A stretch of 64,000 nt of DNA from Streptomyces griseoflavus (GTDB taxonomy: Bacteria > Actinomycetota > Actinomycetes > Streptomycetales > Streptomycetaceae), in contig NZ_BMUC01000002.1 of NCBI RefSeq assembly GCF_014649995.1, positions 1 to 64,000 of the forward strand, written 5' to 3'. Positions 44,010 to 51,104 of the stretch are shown piece after piece. The notes beneath the pieces were generated by a model, which was given only the letters and a program-made list of their open reading frames with translations, had not been told where the DNA came from and did no database searches. Numbering within the stretch: position 1 is the first letter of the stretch; each line of letters begins with the position of its first letter. The position numbers and the translations under genes were made by a program.

Positions 44010-45089
44010 ATGACCACGCCGCCCGATGTCACCTACGAGGAGCGGACGTTCCCGACCATCGCGGAGGCCGAGGCGGCCGCGGCCCTCGAGGGCCGGCGGT
44101 CCGCCTCCCCGGAGCCGAACGTCAACCAGGGCGGGCACGGCGGGATCAGGCCGCTCGGCGACGCCCGGCAGATCCTGGAGAAGCCGGCCCCGTACGACAA
44201 CGTGGAGAACGAGTTCTACCGGCGGGTGCGCGCCGGGGAGTACCCGCAGTTCACGCCGGTCGTTCCGGCCTCGTACACGGCCGAGCAGGTGCGCGCCGCA
44301 CTGGGTGACCAGCTGAGCCCCGCGGAGAGCGCCGCGCTGGACGACCGGCGCAACATCTACATCGAGAACATCACCGCCGGTCTGGACGGTCCGAAGACCC
44401 TGGACACCAAGATCGGCAGGTCGACGACGAGCTACCGGGAGAACCGGGCCCAGCAGGACAAGTCCGTGCTGGAGGCCGGATTCAAGAGCTTCAAGTTCGT
44501 CTTCGCCGACCTGGCCACCGGTTCGACCGGGCGGGGGTGGCGCGTCGTCGCGGGCTCGGACGCGAGCGGGAACCGCGTCCTGGACGGCGCGCAGTCGGCG
44601 GAGATCCTCAGCAGGTTCTCCGACGACCCCGCCGTGTGGGACGGGCTGATCACCAGGATGCAGGCCATCAAGGACGCCGCCCAGAACTCCGACCTGGGCT
44701 TCGTCGCGGCCAGCGTGTTCTCGGTGCACGGCACGAGCAACGGCGAGACCCGGGTGGACGCCAGGCTCATCGACTTCGCCCACGCGATCGACGCGCAGCG
44801 GCCCTTCAAGCAGAGCCCGTCCCCCAGCCCCGAGGGCAGCCCCCGCCTCGGCGGCGGGCAGGCGCCCGCCCGCGACCTGACGAGCCTCAAGGACACCTAC
44901 CGGCGCCAGTTCATCTCGGGGATGACCCACCTCATCGAGGACGCCACCCGGGTCCGCACGGCGAAGGCCGCGCAGGCGACGATGAACCCCGCGCAGGCGC
45001 ACGCGCGCGGCACGCACTCCCAGCCCTCCGCGGCCCCCGTGACGACGCGGACGCAGGGCCAGGCCAATCCCGCGGGCCCCAGGCGCTGA
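44010..45089 (+). CDS. Inositol polyphosphate kinase-family homologue
   Basis: 359 aa, no signal or membrane helix. Eukaryotic IPK landmarks appear in order: a GHGG turn (about residue 48), ENEFYRRV (like ELEFYNMV of IPMK), the defining PxxxDxKxG motif as PKTLDTKIG (128-136), a GFKSFKF segment, SVFSVHG, and LIDFAHA (253-259), the IDFAH metal-binding motif. The substrate may be an inositol phosphate or something else; streptomycetes make inositol for mycothiol. The C-terminus is disordered. CAGGAG precedes ATG. It belongs to the TGAACC regulon beside a secretion-like system, so it might also be a secreted effector. Confidence 0.8.
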   Translation: MTTPPDVTYEERTFPTIAEAEAAAALEGRRSASPEPNVNQGGHGGIRPLGDARQILEKPAPYDNVENEFYRRVRAGEYPQFTPVVPASYTAEQVRAALGDQLSPAESAALDDRRNIYIENITAGLDGPKTLDTKIGRSTTSYRENRAQQDKSVLEAGFKSFKFVFADLATGSTGRGWRVVAGSDASGNRVLDGAQSAEILSRFSDDPAVWDGLITRMQAIKDAAQNSDLGFVAASVFSVHGTSNGETRVDARLIDFAHAIDAQRPFKQSPSPSPEGSPRLGGGQAPARDLTSLKDTYRRQFISGMTHLIEDATRVRTAKAAQATMNPAQAHARGTHSQPSAAPVTTRTQGQANPAGPRR

Positions 45090-45103
45090 CCCGGCGACGC
45101 GGA

Positions 45104-45143
45104 CGACGAACGCCCCGGCCGGTCGGAACCGGTCGGGGCGTCG
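45104..45143. terminator. Bidirectional hairpin between the IPK-like gene and tRNA-Lys
   Basis: CGACGAACGCCCCG pairs with CGGGGCGTCG across an inner CCGGT/ACCGG stem; it can end both converging transcripts. Confidence 0.75.
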
Positions 45144-45181
45144 TCCTGCGGTCCGGGAGCCGTGCTCCCGCCCGCCGCCGG

Positions 45182-45254
45182 TAGGCCCTGTGGGACTCGA
45201 ACCCACAACCAATGGATTAAAAGTCCACTGCTCTGCCAATTGAGCTAAGGGCCC
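45182..45254 (-). tRNA. tRNA-Lys (TTT)
   Basis: 73-nt cloverleaf, anticodon loop CTTTTAA. CCA is not encoded. Its 3' end points toward the accessory cluster, but no second copy of its 3' sequence was seen on the left. Confidence 0.93.
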
Positions 45255-45349
45255 TTGGCGATGTTGCCTCCCCGAGCATAGCGGGACGTGGCCGGGTCTC
45301 CGATCGGGTATCGGTGAGGCGGGCCCGGACGTGTCCCCGCGGGAAACGC

Positions 45350-45388
45350 GGAAGGGCCCGCGCGACCAGGTGTCGCGGGGGCCCTTCC
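45350..45388. terminator. Hairpin downstream of the DEAD-box helicase gene
   Basis: GGAAGGGCCCGCGCGAC pairs with the following GTCGCGGGGGCCCTTCC around a short loop. Confidence 0.75.
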
Positions 45389-45409
45389 GGTCGGCCGGGT
45401 GAGGCCGTG

Positions 45410-47674
45410 TCAGCCGTTGCGCTTCCAGCGCGGCTTGTCCTCGCGGCGGCCGAAGGAGCCGCCGGCGCGGTGGTCGTCACGACGGCCGTACGGGCGGTCG
45501 TGGCCGCCGGAGCGGAAGCCCGGGCGGTCGCCCTGACGGTCGCGGTTGAACGGGCGGTCGCTGCCGCGGTGGCCGGCGCGGTCACCACGGTCGTCACGGC
45601 GGAAACCGCCGCGGTCGCGGTCACGGTTGAAGCCGCCCCGGTCGTCACGACGCTCGAACGAACGCCCACCACGGTCACCGTCACGACGGTCGTCACGACG
45701 GAAACCACCACGGTCCCCACGGTCACCACGGTCGTCACGGCGGAAGCCACCGCGGTCGTCGCGGTCACGGTTGAAACCGCCCCGGTCGTCACGACGCTCG
45801 AACGAACGCCCACCACGGTCACCGTCACGACGCTCGAACGAACGCCCACCACGGTCACCGTCACGACGCTCGTCACGACGGAAACCACCACGGTCCCCAC
45901 GGTCACCACGGTCGTCACGGCGGAAACCGCCGCGGTCGCGGTCACGGTTGAAACCGCCCCGGTCGTCACGACGCTCGAACGAACGCCCACCACGGTCACC
46001 GTCACGACGCTCGAACGAACGCCCACCACGGTCACCGTCACGACGCTCGTCACGACGGAACCCACCACGGTCCCCACGGTCGTCACGGCGGTCGTCACGG
46101 CGCTCGCGCCGCTCGTACGGCGCCGCGGCCTCCGTGCGCTCCACGCGCTCGGTCCGCTCGACGTCCTGCGCGGTCGGCTGCTCCGGCAGGGTCACCTCGG
46201 TCCCGGCATCGGCCGGCGCGACGGCGGCCGCCTCGGCCACCACCGTCCCGACGTCCTCGCCGCGCTCCCGGGCGACCCGGGCGACCAGGCGGTCGGCCTC
46301 GTCGCGCAGCTCCGAGGCGCGGCGCTGGGCCCGCTCCAGCTCCTTGGTGAGCTGGGCGACCTCACGCTCGGCCTGCTGGGCGGCGTTGCCCGCCGACTCG
46401 GCCTGGACCTCGGTCATCGACCGGGCACCGGTGATCTCGGCGACCTCCGGGTCGAAGGCCGCGCCGCCCTGGATGATGTGGCGCGTGGCGTCGACGCCCG
46501 CGTCCTCCATCAGCCGGAAGATCTGGCGCCGCTGGTGCGGCAGGGACAGGGAGACGACGGTGCCGGTGCGGCCGGCCCGCGCCGTGCGGCCCGCGCGGTG
46601 CAGGTAGTCCTTGTGGTCACCGGCCGGGTCGACGTTCAGGACCAGGTCGATGCCGTCGACGTGGATGCCGCGCGCCGCGACGTCGGTGGCGACCAGGACG
46701 TTGACGTAACCGTCCTTGAAGTCCGCCAGCGTGCGCGTGCGGGCGCCCTGGGTCATGCCGCCGTGCAGGGCGTCGGCCTTCGCCCCGGCGTCGCGCAGCT
46801 GCTCGGCGACGCGGTCGGCGCCCAGCTGGGTGCGGACGAAGATGATGGTGCGGCCCTTGCGGGAGGCGATGGCCGCGGTGACCGGCGCCTTGTCCTTGGG
46901 CTTCACGACGAGGATGTGGTGCGACATGGTCGTCACCGCGCCCTGCGCCGCGTCGACCTCGTGGGTCGCCGGGTTGTTCAGGTAGCGGTCGACGAGGGTC
47001 TTGATCTCGTTCTCCATGGTCGCGGAGAACAGCATGCGCTGGCCGCCCGCCGGGACCTGGTCGAGCAGCTCGGTGACCTCGGGCAGGAAGCCCAGGTCGG
47101 ACATCTGGTCGGCCTCGTCGAGCACGGTGATCTGCACGTTCTCGAGCGAGCAGGCGCCGCGGTTGATGATGTCGCGCAGACGGCCCGGGGTGGCGACCAG
47201 GATGTCGACGCCGCGCTCGAGGGCGTAGATCTGGTTGCCCATCGAGGTGCCGCCGCAGACGACCTTCATCTTCAGGCCCATGACGTCCCCGTACGGCTGG
47301 AGCGCGTCGGCGACCTGCATGGCGAGTTCACGCGTCGGCGTCAGGATGACGGCGCGCGGCTTGTGCTTCTCGGTGCGGCCGCCGGCCAGGGTGGCCAGGG
47401 TCGGCAGACCGAAGGAGAGGGTCTTGCCGGAGCCGGTGCGGCCGCGGCCGAGGATGTCCTTGCCGGCCAGGGCGTCCGGGATGGTCGCGGCCTGGATGGG
47501 GAAGGGGGTGGTCACGCCGTTCTGCGCGAGCTTGCGCACGACGCCTTCGGGCAGGCCGAGGTCGGCGAAGGTGGGCTCGGGGGCCGTCACCTCGGTGGTG
47601 ACGTCGATGTCGGTGTCCGCCGCGTTCTCGGCGTTCTCGGGCACGACGACGTGATCAGTACTGGCGATGGGCAT
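45410..47674 (-). CDS. DEAD-box RNA helicase with long RGG/RD-rich tail
   Basis: 754 aa. The helicase core (about residues 35-400) has FADLGLPEGVVRKLAQNG with the Q motif after it, Walker A GRTGSGKT, VLDEADQMSD, LFSATM, and HRAGRTARAG. The tail (about 500-754) is built of repeats such as RDGDRGGRSFERRDDRGGF, a basic/acidic low-complexity RNA-binding region that could drive condensation. Bacterial members act in cold-adapted RNA unwinding and ribosome assembly. The start MPIAST is chosen; 250 bases upstream are empty and likely hold a long leader. Confidence 0.93.
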   Translation of the reverse strand: MPIASTDHVVVPENAENAADTDIDVTTEVTAPEPTFADLGLPEGVVRKLAQNGVTTPFPIQAATIPDALAGKDILGRGRTGSGKTLSFGLPTLATLAGGRTEKHKPRAVILTPTRELAMQVADALQPYGDVMGLKMKVVCGGTSMGNQIYALERGVDILVATPGRLRDIINRGACSLENVQITVLDEADQMSDLGFLPEVTELLDQVPAGGQRMLFSATMENEIKTLVDRYLNNPATHEVDAAQGAVTTMSHHILVVKPKDKAPVTAAIASRKGRTIIFVRTQLGADRVAEQLRDAGAKADALHGGMTQGARTRTLADFKDGYVNVLVATDVAARGIHVDGIDLVLNVDPAGDHKDYLHRAGRTARAGRTGTVVSLSLPHQRRQIFRLMEDAGVDATRHIIQGGAAFDPEVAEITGARSMTEVQAESAGNAAQQAEREVAQLTKELERAQRRASELRDEADRLVARVARERGEDVGTVVAEAAAVAPADAGTEVTLPEQPTAQDVERTERVERTEAAAPYERRERRDDRRDDRGDRGGFRRDERRDGDRGGRSFERRDGDRGGRSFERRDDRGGFNRDRDRGGFRRDDRGDRGDRGGFRRDERRDGDRGGRSFERRDGDRGGRSFERRDDRGGFNRDRDDRGGFRRDDRGDRGDRGGFRRDDRRDGDRGGRSFERRDDRGGFNRDRDRGGFRRDDRGDRAGHRGSDRPFNRDRQGDRPGFRSGGHDRPYGRRDDHRAGGSFGRREDKPRWKRNG
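45560..46110. repeat. Tandem coding repeats of the helicase tail
   Basis: Units built on CGAACGCCCACCACGGTCAC and GACGGAAACCACCACGGTC recur many times over ~550 bases, all within the helicase reading frame. Near-identity between distant units suggests recent gene conversion or slippage. This is not a CRISPR array: there are no unique spacers. Confidence 0.8.
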
Positions 47675-47923
47675 ACGAATGCGAAACCTTCCGGAGTCTC
47701 TTCGGCACGCGCCCGTCAACTCCGTGATTCGCGATTCGCAAATGACGACCGCCTCGATGCGGTCCACCACGGTAAGGGAGAGTACGCGCCACACGGCGCG
47801 CTCTGCAGTGGCGCCGGGCAAATAGGATCAAACGATCTGCCACCATACGCACCTCGACCCCCTGGAAGCAAATCGGCTGGTGAGCGCGGGGTCGGAGGGG
47901 GCACGGCAGCGGGAGAGCGGGTC

Positions 47924-48460
47924 TCAGACGGGCGCCCCCGCTTCCGGTGCCGGTTCCCGCCGTGCCAACTGGGTCCCGGGCGGCTCGTGCGCCGAGGAGG
48001 ACGGCTCGGCCTGGGTCGGCTCCGGCTGCTGTGACGGCTCGGCCGGCGTCGGTGTGGGCTCCGGATCCGGTGTCCGGGTGGGCTCCGGCACGGCGGGGCC
48101 CTCGTCGGGGGCCGGGCCCGGAACACCGCCGGGCCCGCCGTCGGCCGGAGCGGACCGGCTCGCCCTCGCGGACGGGGACGCCTCGGCCGACGCCCGCTTC
48201 CCCGCCCCGTCCTTCCCGTCCTCGCCCTCGCGCCCCTTGCCCCCGCCGCCCGGGCGCTCGCCGTCGGCGGCGGCGCCGTACCCGGATCCGCCGCCCGTAC
48301 CGGCCGCGCCCCCCTCCGGGGCCTGCCCGCCCGTCCTGCTCGTCGAGTGCGACGGCCCGGCGGCCCCGCCTCCGTCCTCACCCACGCTCACACAGCCGGC
48401 GGCGGCTGCGACGGCGACGAACGTGACGGCCAGGCGGACGGGTACGTACAAGCGGCGCAC
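47924..48460 (-). CDS. Low-complexity lipoprotein
   Basis: 178 aa. A lipoprotein signal ends in a lipobox AAAAGC (Cys about 22). The mature part is nearly all Gly, Pro, Glu, Ser and Thr, with no folded domain visible, resembling a wall-spanning tether. GTG start. Function unknown. It is followed on the same strand, further left, by the helicase gene after a ~250-base spacer. Confidence 0.72.
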   Translation of the reverse strand: MRRLYVPVRLAVTFVAVAAAAGCVSVGEDGGGAAGPSHSTSRTGGQAPEGGAAGTGGGSGYGAAADGERPGGGGKGREGEDGKDGAGKRASAEASPSARASRSAPADGGPGGVPGPAPDEGPAVPEPTRTPDPEPTPTPAEPSQQPEPTQAEPSSSAHEPPGTQLARREPAPEAGAPV

Positions 48461-48558
48461 GGGGCCACCTCCGTTGGGAGTACAGGGTCAACAACCCCAA
48501 CTCCCGCCACCCGCAAGAAGACACGCGCACGGGCCCGTTCACACCGGGCGCGTACGGC

Positions 48559-48909
48559 CTACCCGTACCCGAGCGCGTGCAGCCGGGCGTCGTCGATCCC
48601 GAAGTGGTGCGCGATCTCGTGCACCACCGTGATCTCCGTCTCGGCGACCACGTCCTCCCGGGACTCGCACATCCGCAGCGTCGGCCCCCGGTAGATGGTG
48701 ATGCGGTCCGGCAGCACCCCGGCGTACCACTCGCCCCGCTCCGTCAGGGGAGTCCCCTCGTACAGCCCGAGCAGCTCCGGGTCGTCCGCCGGCGGTTCGT
48801 CCTCGACGAACACCGCGACGTTGTCCATCAGCCGCATCAGCTCCGGCGGAATCCGGTCCAGCGCCTCGGAGACCAGTTCCTCGAACATCTCGCGCGTCAT
48901 CTCCAGCAC
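48559..48909 (-). CDS. Small zinc metallopeptidase-like protein (DUF1025 type)
   Basis: 116 aa. The zincin motif is HEIAHHFGID (HExxH plus downstream Asp, about residues 97-106). PPELMRLMDNVAVFVEDEPP and PDRITIYRGP are family signatures. No signal peptide, so cytoplasmic. The start is likely GTG 48909 (MLEMTRE); ATG 48900 is possible. It is divergent from the metallophosphoesterase gene. Substrate unknown. Confidence 0.88.
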   Translation of the reverse strand: MLEMTREMFEELVSEALDRIPPELMRLMDNVAVFVEDEPPADDPELLGLYEGTPLTERGEWYAGVLPDRITIYRGPTLRMCESREDVVAETEITVVHEIAHHFGIDDARLHALGYG

Positions 48910-48993
48910 AGAGCCATTGTCGGGCACGGGCCGTCCGTACGAGATGCGCGGGACACCCGCATATCCCGCCCGCGGCTGGGGCATACGGCACCA

Positions 48994-50634
48994 ATGGTCC
49001 GCGCCCCCTCCGCCGTCACGAACGCCGTCCACCGCATCCGACGGGTCCCGCGGGCCCTGACCCGCCGCCACCGCTCCCGGCGGACCGCGCCCGCGGCCAC
49101 GACGGTCGTCCTCAGCCCCGGGCACGGGCCCTGGGCGCGCGCCGCCGGTCTCGTCGCCGTGGTCGTCCTCGGCGCCTGGCTCGGACTGCTCGTCGTCGGC
49201 AACGTGCGGGTCCCCGTCGGCCCCATGAACACCACGATGACCCTGCGCCCCTCCCTCACCGGCGGCACCAAGATCAACGTCTCTCCGCTGGGCGCGCTCC
49301 AGCTCGACAGCCACACCGCCCCCGTACGCCTCGACGTCAACGTCGACCAGCTCGACCCCGAACGCTCCCAGGCCCTGGTCGACCACCCCGAACGCCTCTC
49401 CGGCCTCCAGGACGAGGTCACCCAGGACATCGCCCACGGCACCGCGGACCTCGCCGTGCGCTCCTGCGTCGCCGTCGTCACCGGCGCCACGGCCCTCGGC
49501 CTGCTCGTCTACCGCCGTCCCCGCCGGGCCCTCGCCGCCGGCGGGCTCGCCCTCACCCTGCTGGCCGCGTCCGGCGGCACCGCCTACGCCACCTGGAACC
49601 CGGACTCCGTCCTGGAGCCCAGGTTCTCCGGCCTGCTCTCCTCCGCCCCGTCCCTGGTCGGCGACGCGCGCAGCATCGTCACCGAGTTCGACGTCTACCA
49701 GAAGGAGCTGGCCCGCCTCGTCACCAACGTGACCAAGCTCTACGACGCCACCTCCACCCTCCCCGCCTACCAGCCCGACCCGACCACCCTCCGCGTCCTG
49801 CACGTCTCCGACATCCACCTCAACCCGGCGAGCTGGAAGATCATCGCCTCGCTGGTGGAGCAGTACCGGGTGGACGTGATCGTCGACACCGGCGACACCA
49901 TGGACCACGGCACCGCCGCCGAGAACGGCTTCCTGGATCCCATCGAAGATCTCGGCGCCCCCTACGTCTGGGTCCGCGGCAACCACGACTCCCGCGTCAC
50001 CCAGCGCTACCTGGAGGGCCTGAAGAACGTCCACGTCCTCGACGACGGCAGGGCGAAGACGGTGGCCGGCCTGCGCTTCGCCGGGATCGGCGACCCACAG
50101 TTCACGCCCGACCGCTCCACCAGGACCGGCGCCGAGCAGTCCCAGGAACTGGCGGGCGCCCGCCTCGCCTCCGCCCTGCGCGACCAGCGCGCCGCCGGCA
50201 CCCCGGTGGACGTCGCGCTCGCCCACGAACCGTCGGCCGCCCGGGAGGTCGACGGCACCGTGCCCCTGGTGCTGGCCGGCCACATCCACCGCGAGGAGAC
50301 CGAGGTCATGCGGTACGGCACCCGGCTGCGCGTCGAGGGCTCCACCGGCGGCAGCGGCCTGCGGGCCATCGAGGGCACGTACCCCGACCCCATCGAGGCG
50401 TCGATCCTCTACTTCGACCGCGACAACCGCCGCCTCCAGGCCTGGGACTCGATCGAACTGGGCGGGCTCGGACTGACGACGGCGGAGGTCAGCCGCCACC
50501 TGCCGGAGGAGAACCAGCCGGGCGCGAAGACCTCGCCGTCGCCCTCGGGCAGTACCTCGCCCTCCCCCTCCGGCACCCCCGCGACCACCCCGCCGTCGCC
50601 CTCCCCCGGAAGCCGCTCGACGCCCGCGCCGTAA
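48994..50634 (+). CDS. Membrane-anchored metallophosphoesterase
   Basis: 546 aa. Three membrane segments lie near residues 50-70, 155-175 and 180-200, followed by a calcineurin-like domain (about 265-490). Metal ligands are in order: VSDIHLN, DTGDTMDHG, RGNHDSR, ALAHEPS and LAGHIHREE. The catalytic domain should face outside. A Pro/Ser tail ends the protein. Family substrates include phosphodiesters, nucleotides and phospholipids; this one is not assigned. It ends just before the tRNA array. Confidence 0.88.
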   Translation: MVRAPSAVTNAVHRIRRVPRALTRRHRSRRTAPAATTVVLSPGHGPWARAAGLVAVVVLGAWLGLLVVGNVRVPVGPMNTTMTLRPSLTGGTKINVSPLGALQLDSHTAPVRLDVNVDQLDPERSQALVDHPERLSGLQDEVTQDIAHGTADLAVRSCVAVVTGATALGLLVYRRPRRALAAGGLALTLLAASGGTAYATWNPDSVLEPRFSGLLSSAPSLVGDARSIVTEFDVYQKELARLVTNVTKLYDATSTLPAYQPDPTTLRVLHVSDIHLNPASWKIIASLVEQYRVDVIVDTGDTMDHGTAAENGFLDPIEDLGAPYVWVRGNHDSRVTQRYLEGLKNVHVLDDGRAKTVAGLRFAGIGDPQFTPDRSTRTGAEQSQELAGARLASALRDQRAAGTPVDVALAHEPSAAREVDGTVPLVLAGHIHREETEVMRYGTRLRVEGSTGGSGLRAIEGTYPDPIEASILYFDRDNRRLQAWDSIELGGLGLTTAEVSRHLPEENQPGAKTSPSPSGSTSPSPSGTPATTPPSPSPGSRSTPAP

Positions 50635-50640
50635 ACCGTT

Positions 50641-50670
50641 TTGGCGATCCCTCCCGCCATCCCATATGCT
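50641..50670 (+). promoter_or_regulatory. Promoter of the tRNA-Glu/Asp/Phe array
   Basis: TTGGCG 50641-50646, N18, TATGCT 50665-50670, 45 bases before the first tRNA. Confidence 0.55.
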
Positions 50671-50714
50671 TCTCACGTCCCCGACGCGCTGAGAAGCGCC
50701 CAGGCGGGCCGATA

Positions 50715-50788
50715 GCCCTCATCGTCTAGCGGCCTAGGACGCCGCCCTTTCAAGGCGGTAGCACGGGTTCGAATCCCGTTGGGGGCAC
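50715..50788 (+). tRNA. tRNA-Glu (TTC)
   Basis: Cloverleaf with anticodon loop CTTTCAA; acceptor GCCCTCA pairs with TGGGGGC allowing one G:U. First of three tRNAs in a row. Confidence 0.92.
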
Positions 50789-50824
50789 GCACCACCCTGT
50801 GCGACACTGTCGTACGACACGCTT

Positions 50825-50899
50825 GGTCCTGTGGAGCAGTTTGGAGTGCTCGCCACCCTGTCAAGGTGGAGGCCGCGGGTTCAAATCCCGTCAGGACCG
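50825..50899 (+). tRNA. tRNA-Asp (GTC), copy 1
   Basis: 75-nt cloverleaf, anticodon loop CTGTCAA. Identical in sequence to the copy at 55179-55253. Confidence 0.93.
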
Positions 50900-50903
50900 C
50901 TGG

Positions 50904-50919
50904 TGTTTCACGTGAAACA
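50904..50919. promoter_or_regulatory. parS site (ParB binding)
   Basis: TGTTTCACGTGAAACA is a perfect 16-bp palindrome identical to the bacterial parS consensus, in the 24-base gap between tRNA-Asp and tRNA-Phe. Streptomyces chromosomes carry many such sites clustered around oriC. Confidence 0.93.
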
Positions 50920-50923
50920 CCGC

Positions 50924-50997
50924 GGCTGGGTAGCTCAGTTGGTACGAGCGATCGCCTGAAAAGCGATAGGTCGCCGGTTCGACCCCGGCCCCAGCCA
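50924..50997 (+). tRNA. tRNA-Phe (GAA)
   Basis: 74-nt cloverleaf, anticodon loop CTGAAAA; acceptor GGCTGGG pairs with CCCAGCC. Last of the array. Confidence 0.93.
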
Positions 50998-51002
50998 CAG
51001 CA

Positions 51003-51029
51003 AAGGCCCCGATCATCGATCGGGGCCTT
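51003..51029 (+). terminator. Terminator of the tRNA array
   Basis: AAGGCCCCGAT pairs with ATCGGGGCCTT (11 bp, loop CATCG), followed by GTTGTG. Confidence 0.8.
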
Positions 51030-51104
51030 GTTGTGTGCCCCGACGACGTGCCCCGTCAAAATCGTTGGCCGCGAATTTTCGCGGGATGAGATCCTGGAGT
51101 CCGT

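Noticed and set aside
16273-45254. Integrative element bounded by tRNA genes
   Set aside because: The tRNA-Lys 3' end faces the cluster, but no integrase, no excisionase and no duplicated tRNA 3' sequence were seen.
45314-48034. 906-codon plus-strand frame with TVVT repeats; CRISPR-like periodicity
   Set aside because: It is the antisense shadow of the helicase repeats. The repeats code in the helicase frame and have no unique spacers.
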